Of a DNA stretch of 64,000 nucleotides, positions 17,561 through 27,148 are shown piece after piece. This stretch comes from Lentisphaerota bacterium (lineage in GTDB: Bacteria; Verrucomicrobiota; Kiritimatiellia; JAAZAB01), in contig JACPGM010000119.1 in the NCBI GenBank assembly GCA_016188985.1, positions 25,274 through 89,273 on the forward strand, given 5' to 3'. The notes below the pieces were generated by a model. It did not search any database, was not told the origin of the DNA, and saw only the letters and a list, made by a program, of their open reading frames with translations. The stretch's first letter is position 1. Each line of letters begins with the position of its first letter. The translations under genes were made by a program, and so were the position numbers.

Positions 17561-18949
17561 TTAGTCGTTCCGGGATGACAAGCGTTCTTTCCAAGTAGCC
17601 ACGACCTGCTCCAGGCGTTCCCCGCGGGATGCTTTCACCAGCACGGCATCGCCCGGCTGCACACGTTGCGCCAGGATTTCGGCCGCGGCGGCATGATCGT
17701 CACAGGGAAACGCGTGGGCGGGATTCAAGCCCGCGCCCACGGCGGCATGGGCAATCACCGCGCCCAGCGACCCGACGGTTACAATACCAGCCCATGGCCC
17801 CGAGGCAAGCGCCAAGCCCAGCTCGCGATGATATTGCTCGCTGGCGGGCCCTAATTCCAACATACCCCCCAACACCAGCCAGCGCGCGCCCGCCACCGGC
17901 AAATTGGCAAAAGATTGCACCGCGGCGGCCATGCTAACAGGGTTGGCATTGTAGGCGTCGTTGACGATGGTCGCGCCGGCCAGGCGCTCAAGTTCCCAGC
18001 GCAAGGGTCCCGCACGAAACCGCTCAAGCGCGGCGCGGATATCTTCCCAGGCAAGGCCAAAAGCACGGCCTACTGCCGCGGCAAACAGGGCATTCGCGGC
18101 GTGGTGCGCGCCCGTGAGCGGCGCCTTTAGGCGGCAGCTTTCGCCCGTGGCGCGCTCTTGGATTTCCATTTGTCCCTGCGCATCGGGCGGGCAACCGCGA
18201 TAATCAGCGGCGGCGTTCAAGGCCAGGGTAATGACCCGGCCCGGGGCCGCGGCGCGCAGCAACTCGAAATACGGCTGATCACAGCGCAACACCGCCACCC
18301 CGTTGGGCGGCAGGCTTTTCAAGACTACACACTTTTCCTCGGCAATCGCCGCAACCGACCCGAAAAATTCCAGGTGCACGGGCCCGATCGTGGTTACCAG
18401 CGCCCAATCAGGCTGGAGCAGCCGACAGAGCGGCGCAAGTTCGCCGGGGTGATTCATACCCAGTTCAAAAACACCCAGGCGGGTTTCCGGCGCCATGGCC
18501 AGCAGGCTCAGCGGCAGCCCAATGGCATTATTAAAGTTGCCGCGCGTGCGCGCTGTCGGCCAGCGCGCGGCGAGAACATCGGCAACCATTTCCTTGACCG
18601 TGGTTTTGCCGACGCTGCCGGTGACGGCGATGACAGTGACCCGCAGGCGGCGGCGATAACCGCCGGCCAAATCAGCAAGCGCCTGCGTGGTATCGGCCAC
18701 GCGCAAGAGCGGGCGTCCCGCCGGCAGGCCGGCTTGAGCGGCATTAACGACCGCGCCCAGCGCGCCGCGGGCGAACGCCTCGCCGACAAAGCCATGCCCA
18801 TCAAAGGAAGGCCCGCGCAGGGCCACAAAGATATTGCCGGGAACCAAAGTGCGCGTATCGGTGGAGATTCCTCCCACAACGCCGGGCGCACCAAACTGCC
18901 ATTCACCGGAGGCCCACTGGGCCAATTCGCGCGGATCAAAGTTGGGCAT
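17561..18949 (-). CDS. murF: UDP-N-acetylmuramoyl-tripeptide-D-Ala-D-Ala ligase
   Basis: STDTRTLVPGNIFVALRG, AVTGSVGKTTVKEM, ELGMNHPGEL, NDAYNANPVSM. Confidence 0.95.
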   Translation of the reverse strand: MPNFDPRELAQWASGEWQFGAPGVVGGISTDTRTLVPGNIFVALRGPSFDGHGFVGEAFARGALGAVVNAAQAGLPAGRPLLRVADTTQALADLAGGYRRRLRVTVIAVTGSVGKTTVKEMVADVLAARWPTARTRGNFNNAIGLPLSLLAMAPETRLGVFELGMNHPGELAPLCRLLQPDWALVTTIGPVHLEFFGSVAAIAEEKCVVLKSLPPNGVAVLRCDQPYFELLRAAAPGRVITLALNAAADYRGCPPDAQGQMEIQERATGESCRLKAPLTGAHHAANALFAAAVGRAFGLAWEDIRAALERFRAGPLRWELERLAGATIVNDAYNANPVSMAAAVQSFANLPVAGARWLVLGGMLELGPASEQYHRELGLALASGPWAGIVTVGSLGAVIAHAAVGAGLNPAHAFPCDDHAAAAEILAQRVQPGDAVLVKASRGERLEQVVATWKERLSSRND

Positions 18950-18959
18950 GGCTTAGTGC

Positions 18960-20426
18960 TCAGCTTAATCCCAGGCACTCGCGCACGACTTGGCGGTCAT
19001 CAAAGGGAATGACGGTATTGGCGAATTCCTGGTAATTTTCGTGGCCCTTCCCGGCGACGAGCACTACGTCGCCCGGCTCCGCCAGGGAGAGCGCGCGGAT
19101 AATAGCTTCGTGGCGATCTTCAACAACTTCCACGTTTTCGCTCTGCTGGCAACCGGAGCGGATCTCGGCGATGATTGCGCTCGGATCTTCCTTGCGGGGA
19201 TTATCGGAAGTCAGGATCACGTAATCGGCCAGGCGCGCGGCCACGGCGCCCATGCGCGGCCGTTTTTTGCGGTCGCGATTACCGCCGCAACCAAAGACAA
19301 CGCTGAGTTTGCCGCGGGTAATCTCACGCAAGGTAGTGAGTACATTTTGCAGGGCGTCATCGGTATGGGCATAATCCACAAACACCTGGAAGCCGCCCTC
19401 CGCGGCAATTTCCTCCAAACGGCCTGGGACGGCGATCATCCGGGCCAATATGCCCGCGGCCTGAGCCGGCGGCACGCCGGCAGCGCCCGCCGCCGCCATA
19501 GCTGCCAGAGCATTGCTGACATTGTAGCGCCCCAGGAGTTTCAGGGTGAGCTGCGCGTCGCCCCAGGGGCTATGCACTTCGAAGGTGCTGCCCGCGGACG
19601 TGATTTGCAAATTAAGAGCGCGCACTTGAGCTTCCTGGCTGATGGCGTAGGTAACCAGATCCGCCTGGAGCGGTTCCTGGGCAAGCCGCCGGCCATAGGG
19701 ATCGTCCAGATTGACAACCGCCACCGGTTTCTTCCGGCGCCGGTTCAGGCTGCGAAACAGAAGCAGCTTAGCCTGAAAATAATTTTCGAGCGTTTGATGA
19801 TAATCGAGGTGGTCATGGGTCAGATTGGTAAATACCGCGCTATCGAAATCAATGCCGGCGACCCGCTTCTGGACGAGGGCGTGCGAGGTCACCTCCATGA
19901 CGGCGCTTTGGCAACCAACCTGCGCCATCTGGGCCAGCATCGCCTGCAGGTCCACCGCTTCGGGGGTTGTGCGGCCGGCGGGAATGATCCGGGTGCCGAT
20001 CTGATAATTGACCGTTCCAATCAGGCCCGTGGGACGGCCGGCATCATTGAAAATATCCCGCAACATGAAGGCCGTTGTAGTCTTGCCATTGGTGCCCGTG
20101 ACGCCAACGATCTTAAGGCCGGCCGAAGGATTATTATAAAATGCGCCGGCAAGCTCCGCCATGGCCTGCCGCGGATCAGCCACCTGAACGATCGCGGCGG
20201 CGCCATGGCCGACGGGCACAGTCACGGTCGAGACCACCGCCACCGCGCCGCGTTCCAGAGCATCCGGGACGAATTGATTGCCATCCTGGTTTTGTCCCGG
20301 CAGGGCAAAGAACAAATACCCGGGCTTGACCTTACGGGAATCATAGGCCAGCCCTTTAATATCCGGGTCAGCCTCAGAGCTGAGGGCCAGCGGTTTGATG
20401 TCCTTGAGCAGTAGGCTGAGTTTCAT
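18960..20426 (-). CDS. murE: UDP-N-acetylmuramoylalanyl-D-glutamate-2,6-diaminopimelate ligase
   Basis: GLAYDSRKVKPGYLFFALPG, GVTGTNGKTTTAFM, TSHALVQKRV, TSDNPRKEDP (DNPR motif typical of meso-DAP-adding MurE), VLVAGKGHENYQ. Confidence 0.95.
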   Translation of the reverse strand: MKLSLLLKDIKPLALSSEADPDIKGLAYDSRKVKPGYLFFALPGQNQDGNQFVPDALERGAVAVVSTVTVPVGHGAAAIVQVADPRQAMAELAGAFYNNPSAGLKIVGVTGTNGKTTTAFMLRDIFNDAGRPTGLIGTVNYQIGTRIIPAGRTTPEAVDLQAMLAQMAQVGCQSAVMEVTSHALVQKRVAGIDFDSAVFTNLTHDHLDYHQTLENYFQAKLLLFRSLNRRRKKPVAVVNLDDPYGRRLAQEPLQADLVTYAISQEAQVRALNLQITSAGSTFEVHSPWGDAQLTLKLLGRYNVSNALAAMAAAGAAGVPPAQAAGILARMIAVPGRLEEIAAEGGFQVFVDYAHTDDALQNVLTTLREITRGKLSVVFGCGGNRDRKKRPRMGAVAARLADYVILTSDNPRKEDPSAIIAEIRSGCQQSENVEVVEDRHEAIIRALSLAEPGDVVLVAGKGHENYQEFANTVIPFDDRQVVRECLGLS

Positions 20427-20489
20427 AATGGCATTAAGATCGGCAGCTACGGCGGGCTGTTGCCCGCAACCCAAAGAAATTTCCTCCTC

Positions 20490-20597
20490 AGGCGGATCCG
20501 CTATGGCGGATCGTTCCATAGGCAGACCCGCCTATGGCGGGAACCACTGATTACACGGATTTCCGGATGGATCAGTGTTATCTGTGCCATCCGTGGT
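20490..20597. repeat. Composite intergenic repeat: ggcggatccgc...ggcgggaa palindrome plus actgattacacggattt...gccatccgtgg
   Basis: First part resembles the insert in 7725-7785; second part has a partial relative near 49950-50036. Confidence 0.6.
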
Positions 20598-20640
20598 AAA
20601 ACAATCTTGTTTTTCATGGCAGTTCCTCATGATTGAGGTA

Positions 20641-22407
20641 CTAAATTCCGTAATCCAGGCCCGCGGGTGGCCGACTGGCAATAACCGCATTGCCCTGCGG
20701 CGCAATATCCAAGTAACGCACCGCTTGTTCGGCAATTTCCCGGAACACCGGCCCGGCCACATAGCCGCCCGTGCGAACATCGTTACGCGGTTCATCCAGG
20801 ACCACAATAATTGCCAACTGCGGGTCTTCGGCGGGAATAAAACCCATGAATGAGGACATATTCAGGGTGTCGGAATATCCGCCCCGGACAGCTTTCTGGG
20901 CCGTGCCGGTTTTGCCGCCGACCGTATAACCGGCGACGCGCGCCCGCGTGCCCGTGCCGCCCTCTTCAGTAACGCGCAACAGCATATTTTTCATTAACCG
21001 CGCCGTATCCGCGCGAATAGGCCGGCCGAAGGCTACCGGGGAGTGTTGAAACAAGATTTGGCCATCGGCGTCGGTAACCCGCTGGACAATGTATGGCTTC
21101 ATGCGCAAGCCGTCATTGGCAATGCAAGCAAGCACACCCAGCATTTGCAAGGCGGTAACCGCCACTTCATGGCCGATGGCAATACGCGTTGGCGAAAGGT
21201 CGGTCCAACGCGCGACCGGATAAAGCATTCCGACCTCTTCTCCCGGCAATTCAATACCCGTGCGCTCGCCAATGCCAAAAGACCGCAAGTAGGCATACAG
21301 GCGAGCGGCGTCAAGCTGCAGAGCAACTTTAGCCGCACCGATATTGCTGGATTTTTTTATAATGTCGGCCACGGACAGCTTGCCATAAGGATGAAAATCG
21401 TGCAAGACGCGCCGTTGAAAAGACCAGGCGCCGGTTTCACAATCAAAGATTTGTTCCGGCGCCACCGCTTTTTCATTCAAGGCTGCAGCCACGATCGCCA
21501 CCTTGAAGGTGGACCCCGGCTCATAGATATTGGCGATGCAGCGATTGCGCATGCTCTCCGGCGCGGCCTGCCGAAACGCACCCGGATCAAAGGAGGGGAT
21601 ATTGGCCATTGCCAGGATCTCGCCGGTTCGCACGCGCTGGACAATCGCCCAAGCCGCCGTGGCCTGGTTTTGGCGGACAGCTTCAGCCAGAGCGCGTTCG
21701 ACAATATGCTGAATATACTGGTCAATGGTCAGGAAGACATCGGCGCCGGGATGCGGTTCAATTTCTACTTGCCGGCGGTCGTAGATTTCATGGCGGCGGC
21801 CGTCAAGCTCACTGACCAGCAATCCCGGCACGCCCCGCAGATAACGGTCCCAGCGCTGTTCGACCCCGGCGCAGCCGTAGCGTTCGGCCTCCAGATTGAC
21901 GTAGCCGAGCACATGACAAAGACCGTTCCCCTGCGGATAAGAGCGCGCCATGGCATCACGCAAGAATACGCCCGCGAATCTGGCCGCGGCGATGGCTTCC
22001 GCCTGATCAGGCTCAAGCACATGGCCAAACCCCGCTACGTAGGCAAATCGGCGTTCCGGCCGATTTATCTGCTCCAGGACAAGGCGCGGCTCTACGTTCA
22101 AAATGTGACTGATGCCCGCGGCTACTGACTGGGCATTACGGTTACTGCAGATCACGGCGGGATTGGCGCATAGTTCCTTTTTTACCAGGTCCATGGCCAG
22201 GATATTACCGTTGCGGTCCAGTATTTTGCCGCGGCTGACCGTCAAGCTCTCCCGGAACTGCCGTGTGCTTACGATGCGCAGACTGCGTTTCTGGCTTGGG
22301 CCAAGCTGAAAATGCAGGTAAATTAAACGTGCACTGACACACCCCAGCGCCAGCAGCATGAGGAGGGCCACAGAAGCCAGGCGATTTCTATAATTGCGTT
22401 CAATCAT
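20641..22407 (-). CDS. ftsI: Penicillin-binding protein / FtsI-type D,D-transpeptidase
   Basis: NIYEPGSTFKVAIVAAAL (SxxK), SSNIGAAKVA (SxN), GGKTGTAQKA (KTG). Confidence 0.95.
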   Translation of the reverse strand: MIERNYRNRLASVALLMLLALGCVSARLIYLHFQLGPSQKRSLRIVSTRQFRESLTVSRGKILDRNGNILAMDLVKKELCANPAVICSNRNAQSVAAGISHILNVEPRLVLEQINRPERRFAYVAGFGHVLEPDQAEAIAAARFAGVFLRDAMARSYPQGNGLCHVLGYVNLEAERYGCAGVEQRWDRYLRGVPGLLVSELDGRRHEIYDRRQVEIEPHPGADVFLTIDQYIQHIVERALAEAVRQNQATAAWAIVQRVRTGEILAMANIPSFDPGAFRQAAPESMRNRCIANIYEPGSTFKVAIVAAALNEKAVAPEQIFDCETGAWSFQRRVLHDFHPYGKLSVADIIKKSSNIGAAKVALQLDAARLYAYLRSFGIGERTGIELPGEEVGMLYPVARWTDLSPTRIAIGHEVAVTALQMLGVLACIANDGLRMKPYIVQRVTDADGQILFQHSPVAFGRPIRADTARLMKNMLLRVTEEGGTGTRARVAGYTVGGKTGTAQKAVRGGYSDTLNMSSFMGFIPAEDPQLAIIVVLDEPRNDVRTGGYVAGPVFREIAEQAVRYLDIAPQGNAVIASRPPAGLDYGI

Positions 22408-22789
22408 TCACAACCAGCCCTGGGAATTGCGCCAACTGGACCATTTGTCGGCTGGAACTCGGCAGCTCGGCGGCGGTAAAGGTCGGTTCTGCCAGACGCA
22501 CCAAGCGGCCTTCTTCCGGCCAGACCAAGGCGATCTCATGGCGTGCCAATGCGCGCTCGATATTGACAGGCGACTTCAATGTCTCCCACTTCCACAATTC
22601 AAGGTCATAGCGTTTCTGGATTTCGGCGCGTTGCTGTTCCGCAAATTTGATCCGGCTACCCAGGGCCTGGCCATGGGCATCGAGCCAGACATAGCTGAGC
22701 ATCAGGACCACACCTCCAATCAGAAACGCGGTCCACGGCAGGGCGATTACAAAACCTTCCGTTCGTTTGTAGCGGTTCCGTTTAGCCAT
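22400..22789 (-). CDS. FtsL-like small bitopic protein
   Basis: One TM segment plus coiled-coil-like RIKFAEQQRAEIQKRYDLELWKWETLKS; lies between rsmH and ftsI and overlaps both. Confidence 0.7.
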   Translation of the reverse strand: MAKRNRYKRTEGFVIALPWTAFLIGGVVLMLSYVWLDAHGQALGSRIKFAEQQRAEIQKRYDLELWKWETLKSPVNIERALARHEIALVWPEEGRLVRLAEPTFTAAELPSSSRQMVQLAQFPGLVVND

Positions 22790-23714
22790 GGTTAGAGTTT
22801 ATCCTTTCCATTGCGCGCAATTTAGCCGAGCGCGACCGCGGATTCCGTGAAACTTCTTCAGGAGAAGGCGGCAACGGCTTCGGGGCAACCCAGCGCACCC
22901 CCGGCAGCCGGCCTTCCCAGCGCTCACCGCCGGCGGCCAACGATATCCATCGGCCGATATGCTCCTGAGCGATATGTTTGACACAGCGATCTTCCAAACT
23001 GTGATAGCTCAGCACCGCCAGGCGGCCTCCTGGTTTCAGCAAGCTGATGGCTTCCTCCAGCCCTTCCGCCAGCGCTTCCAGCTCACGGTTAACCGCCAGG
23101 CGTAGCGCTTGGAAGGTGCGCGTGGCCGGGTGAATCCGCCGCCGCCGACCAAGGACGCGCGCCAGCAAGTCGGCCAAACGCCCCGTGGTTTCCAGGGGAC
23201 CCCGCTGCCGCTCGCGCACTATCGCGCGCGCAATCCGGCGCGCCGCCGGCTCGTCACCCAAGGAACGGATCATTTTGGCCAAGGCCTGTTCGCTAAGCGA
23301 GTTCACCAAATGGGCGGCGGTCGTCGCCTGCTGTAAGTCCATGCGCATATCCAACGGCCCGTCCTTCAAAAAACTGAAACCCCGCTCGGCCTGATCTACC
23401 TGCATGGCCGACATGCCCAGGTCCAGGAGCACACCATCCACTGACTGCACTCCGTACTGCCCGGCCAAACGCTTAAGCTCAGCAAAGTTGCCTTGCTCCA
23501 CCCGGCACTGCGCCGACCAGGTCGTCAAGGCTTCGCGGGCGGCGGCGATGGCAGCCTCATCGCGATCAATAGCAAGCAAAAAACCCTTTGGACCCAGCCG
23601 CTCCAAAATTGCCCGCGCGTGCCCCCCACTCCCAACCGTGCCATCCACATACATGCCGTCCGGACGGATCGCCAGCAAAGTCACAACTTCCCGCACCATG
23701 ACCGGCGTATGCAT
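22782..23714 (-). CDS. rsmH: 16S rRNA (cytosine(1402)-N(4))-methyltransferase
   Basis: HTPVMVREVVTLL, YVDGTVGSGGHARAIL, DLGMSAMQVDQAERGFSFLKDGPLDMRM, FQALRLAVNRELEAL, YHSLEDRCVK. Confidence 0.96.
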   Translation of the reverse strand: MHTPVMVREVVTLLAIRPDGMYVDGTVGSGGHARAILERLGPKGFLLAIDRDEAAIAAAREALTTWSAQCRVEQGNFAELKRLAGQYGVQSVDGVLLDLGMSAMQVDQAERGFSFLKDGPLDMRMDLQQATTAAHLVNSLSEQALAKMIRSLGDEPAARRIARAIVRERQRGPLETTGRLADLLARVLGRRRRIHPATRTFQALRLAVNRELEALAEGLEEAISLLKPGGRLAVLSYHSLEDRCVKHIAQEHIGRWISLAAGGERWEGRLPGVRWVAPKPLPPSPEEVSRNPRSRSAKLRAMERINSNHG

Positions 23715-23748
23715 ACACGCCTTTCCTCGCCGGCGTCGGCCCTAGTAC

Positions 23749-23943
23749 TCAGCGCAATACAGGGACTACCGAAGCCACCTGGTACAGCTTGGCTCTCACG
23801 GCCGCCGCGTCGTAACAGACCGAGCAAAAGCCATGGGCATACACGCGGTTGGACTCGTTGATTCGAAAACTGTACTGCCAACCTTTGCCTGTCTGTTCCC
23901 TGCGACAGATGCAACATTTCACGATGATTTTGTCATTTTTCAT
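23749..23943 (-). CDS. Small Cys-rich protein (two CxxC), unknown function, inside dcw cluster
   Basis: MKNDKIIVKCCICRREQTGKGWQYSFRINESNRVYAHGFCSVCYDAA...; SD-like aaggaag about 8 nt upstream of the ATG at 23943. Confidence 0.5.
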   Translation of the reverse strand: MKNDKIIVKCCICRREQTGKGWQYSFRINESNRVYAHGFCSVCYDAAAVRAKLYQVASVVPVLR

Positions 23944-24029
23944 GACAGGCATCTTCCTTTCAATAAAGGTAAGAATTGTTATTACAGCATTGCGGGACAA
24001 CGTTATTTACGTTCGCGCAGCATCTCCCT

Positions 24030-24443
24030 TCAGGCATGGTCACCGTTTTGTGTTCGGCAATGCAGGCTGATTCGTCTCCCGTGAAAAAGGCGTGTAAACA
24101 ATGTTGAGAACCGCAGGCCAGCGTCAGCCGGCCGGGCAGCCAAGCCCCAGCTTTGCTCCTTATCATGGTATTGCCTGGTGAATGAAAAAAAATGATTACT
24201 GGAGATCAACATATCCAGCCAACCGACCCATAATGGCGGCGTACTTGGCATGCTTTGTGACTCCGGTTTGATATTGCGCTGATCGCCCAGAGGCAGGATT
24301 TGCACGGTCTTATCGGCCACGATGGTATGATGGCCGAAGCGCAGCGAACGGGCGGCCGACCTTGTTCGCGGCAATCTAAACCAGCCCTGTTTGTGGACTC
24401 GGCGAAAAGATCCATTTACTTCCAAGAAATTAATTACACTCAT
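24030..24443 (-). CDS. Hypothetical; N-terminal part loosely resembles a MraZ/AbrB-type half
   Basis: MSVINFLEVNGSFRRVHKQGWFRLPRTRSAARSLRF...; aggag SD 8 nt upstream of the ATG at 24443; C-terminal half unconvincing. Confidence 0.4.
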   Translation of the reverse strand: MSVINFLEVNGSFRRVHKQGWFRLPRTRSAARSLRFGHHTIVADKTVQILPLGDQRNIKPESQSMPSTPPLWVGWLDMLISSNHFFSFTRQYHDKEQSWGLAARPADAGLRFSTLFTRLFHGRRISLHCRTQNGDHA

Positions 24444-24504
24444 AGCCAATCTCCTGACCTTGCACTGCCCGACCATCAGACAACTCACGCGGCCATATAA
24501 CCGC

Positions 24505-25020
24505 TTAGAAATCCAGATAACGCACAGCATCATCCATCGTCGTGGAATCAATGGCCTCAGTAGACTGCCTCCATAATTCCGGATCCCACAATTCGAACCG
24601 GTCCCAGGCGCCTACCAGTTTTACCTGGCTGGAAATTTTGGCGAAGGCGAGCAATTCATCCTTGATGCGGATACGGCCTTGGGAATCCCAAGCCACCAGG
24701 TCGGAACTGGAGGCCAGGATCCGCGCAAAAAGTCGCGCCTTCCTATCGCCAATACCGATCTTGCGGAACTTATCCAAGCGCCTGGCCATTTCCCTCGCAG
24801 GGAAGACATAGAGACACTTTTCATTATTGAGTCCCGGCAAGACATACAAGCTTTTGGGGCTTCCAACTTCGACCCGCCAGATAGAGGGTATAGTGAGGCG
24901 TTTTTTGGGGTCGAGCGCATGCAGGAAGCTGCTGGCAAACCCCCCACTACCCATAATTGGCTCAGGTCGTTCTATGTTATTATTATCCACTATTTGCCCT
25001 TTTTTGACACTATTTGACAT
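24505..25020 (-). CDS. mraZ: Transcriptional regulator MraZ (start at 25020 or 24954)
   Basis: FLHALDPKKRLTIPSIWRVE, YVFPAREMARRLDKF, second half DSQGRIRIKDELLAFAKI; first gene of the dcw cluster. Confidence 0.9.
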   Translation of the reverse strand: MSNSVKKGQIVDNNNIERPEPIMGSGGFASSFLHALDPKKRLTIPSIWRVEVGSPKSLYVLPGLNNEKCLYVFPAREMARRLDKFRKIGIGDRKARLFARILASSSDLVAWDSQGRIRIKDELLAFAKISSQVKLVGAWDRFELWDPELWRQSTEAIDSTTMDDAVRYLDF

Positions 25021-25040
25021 TTTGCCCCACCGACTGTCAA
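25012..25040 (-). promoter_or_regulatory. Candidate sigma70-like promoter for the dcw cluster
   Basis: Minus strand TTGACA-N17-TCAAAT (-35 perfect, -10 4/6). If correct, MraZ starts at 24954. Confidence 0.3.
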
Positions 25041-25348
25041 CACTTTTTTTAAACTTTTTTTTGACCCAAAAAAAGGGGGGGCCGTAAACTCAAGAACATG
25101 CGGGCGTAAAGGTTGCTAAACCGCTGAGGAAGTATGTAGAGAACTGTCGCTTACAGAGGCAATGAATAGCCAAGGCTCCCATCAAACAAGCGTCCCCCGC
25201 CAGGAAATGCCTGTTGATAACCTGTAGAAAAATAAAGCGGCCTGAAATTGACTCTGGCAAAAAAAAACAATATGTTTTTAACGACAACTTTGAGAGTACA
25301 AAGAATTTGCCTTAGCAATGCATTAGAACTAAAGGAGGTCATGCTGCT

Positions 25349-27088
25349 TTGATCAATCCTTTAAAATTGGCGCGTCGGTTCTGGCATATCCGCCGGCATC
25401 ATGGTTTGGGGCAAGCGCTGCGCTTGACCATTGTCAAACTGATTCGCGTATGTGGTTTTTTTAAAACCGGGCTTGGACTGGCGCCTAAGTTCCCGCCGCC
25501 GAAATCATCAAACGCCGAGGCTTATCTCCCCTTGCTGAAGATTCGTCCGTTCGTTTCCGTTATTATGCCCGTGTATAATTCGGCCTGGCTAAGCGCGGCG
25601 GTGGGAAGCGTTCTGGAGCAGAGTTACAACAACTTTGAATTAATCCTGGTGGACGATCAGTCTACCGATCCGCAGACCTTGGCCGCCCTCACTGAGGCGG
25701 CCGGCAAACCGCAGGTGAAACTGATTCGCAACGCGCATAATCTGGGTGTCAGCGGCGCAACCAACGTTGGCATTGCCCACAGCCGAGGCGACTATATTGC
25801 CTTCATGGACCATGATGACTTGCTGCATCCGGACACGTTAGCGACGTTTGTCCGGGCGGTAAATGACGGTCATGATGAAGATGTGTTCTTCACCGACGAA
25901 TACGTGATCGACGGCAAAGATTTTATGATTGGACAGATACGTAAATATCCCATTACGCTCGATCTGCTGCTTTCCTGCAACGCGGTGCTGCATTTTGTCA
26001 TCATCAAACGCGCAGCCTTGGAGCGCCTCGGCCCATTAAATTCAAATTATGACGGCGCCCAGGATCACGACCTCATGTTGCGGGCTTTAGAGCGCGGGCT
26101 GCGCTTCTACCACTTACCGCTGCTGCTCTATGCCTGGCGCGTCCATCAGGCGGCTACCTCCAATGATATTCGTTCGTTCAACCAACGCGCGCCGCAGCAA
26201 TGGCCGAAATCCTACCTCAACGGTAAAAAAGCCATTCAAGCCTATCTTGACCGCCAGGCGATCAGGGCCACCATCACCGATGACGCCTTCTGCTGGTACC
26301 GGGTCAAGTATGAGCTGCCGGAAGCGCACGATGAAGTTGCCATAATTATTCCCTTCAAAGATCAGGCAAACTATCTGCAACGCCTTTTGGAAAGCCTGAA
26401 AAAAACAACCTATGCTCCCTTTGTTATTTATCTGGTGGACAACCGATCGGAGCAGGCCGAAACAAGGGCTTATCTGGCATCACTACCCATCAGCCCAACC
26501 GGAGGGCTACGCTTACTGACGTTTGACGAGCCGTTTAATTTCTCCCGTTTGCACAACTGGGCGGTCAGGCAAATCCCCAACGAACTGTTGGTGTTTCTAA
26601 ACAACGACGCGGAGATTCAACGCGGCGACTGGCTGGAAGCCATGCTGGAGCATATCTATCGCGAGAAAGTCGGCGCTGTGGGCTGCCGGCTCATCTACCC
26701 GAATGGGACGCTTCAGCACGGCGGCATGATATTCCGGACTGACGTGTATCATTGCGCCATGAATCTCTACCGCGATGAAAGCTATTACACACGGGTACAA
26801 CGGGAGGTAAGCGGTGTGACCGCCGCTTGCCTGCTGATCCGCAAGTCAGTGTTTCAAGCGGTAGGTGGCTTCGACGAAGTTCGCTTCCCGATTGCCTTCA
26901 ACGATGCCGACCTCTGCTTAAAAATAATCAAGGCCGGCTACAAGATAATGTACACGCCCTTTGCCGAACTTATTCATCATCACTCGGCTTCCCGCGCACA
27001 GCAAGAAGAAAGTTACGAGAAGTGGGCGCTCTTTAGTCAATACGCCGGCCCCTCGCTCATGATTGACCGGTATTATCACCTGTCGTGA
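25349..27088 (+). CDS. Glycosyltransferase with two GT2 domains
   Basis: FVSVIMPVYNSAWLSAAVGSVLEQSYNNFELILVDDQSTD and second domain LLVFLNNDAEIQRGDWLEAM...GAVGCRLIYPNGTLQHGG; aaaggagg SD upstream of a TTG start. Confidence 0.85.
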   Translation: MINPLKLARRFWHIRRHHGLGQALRLTIVKLIRVCGFFKTGLGLAPKFPPPKSSNAEAYLPLLKIRPFVSVIMPVYNSAWLSAAVGSVLEQSYNNFELILVDDQSTDPQTLAALTEAAGKPQVKLIRNAHNLGVSGATNVGIAHSRGDYIAFMDHDDLLHPDTLATFVRAVNDGHDEDVFFTDEYVIDGKDFMIGQIRKYPITLDLLLSCNAVLHFVIIKRAALERLGPLNSNYDGAQDHDLMLRALERGLRFYHLPLLLYAWRVHQAATSNDIRSFNQRAPQQWPKSYLNGKKAIQAYLDRQAIRATITDDAFCWYRVKYELPEAHDEVAIIIPFKDQANYLQRLLESLKKTTYAPFVIYLVDNRSEQAETRAYLASLPISPTGGLRLLTFDEPFNFSRLHNWAVRQIPNELLVFLNNDAEIQRGDWLEAMLEHIYREKVGAVGCRLIYPNGTLQHGGMIFRTDVYHCAMNLYRDESYYTRVQREVSGVTAACLLIRKSVFQAVGGFDEVRFPIAFNDADLCLKIIKAGYKIMYTPFAELIHHHSASRAQQEESYEKWALFSQYAGPSLMIDRYYHLS

Positions 27089-27148
27089 AGCCTACCTGGC
27101 CGATTTTGTTATAACCACGAACTGGTTGCCTCAAACGAAAGCTGGCCT

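Noticed and set aside
18990-20414. 474-aa plus-strand ORF opposite murE
   Set aside because: Antisense shadow of murE; no recognisable motifs.
21043-22128. 361-aa plus-strand ORF opposite ftsI
   Set aside because: Antisense shadow of ftsI.
24589-24600. ttcgaacc motif resembling a tRNA T-loop on the minus strand
   Set aside because: Lies within mraZ coding sequence and no cloverleaf is apparent. No tRNA or rRNA gene was recognised, although no systematic scan was possible.
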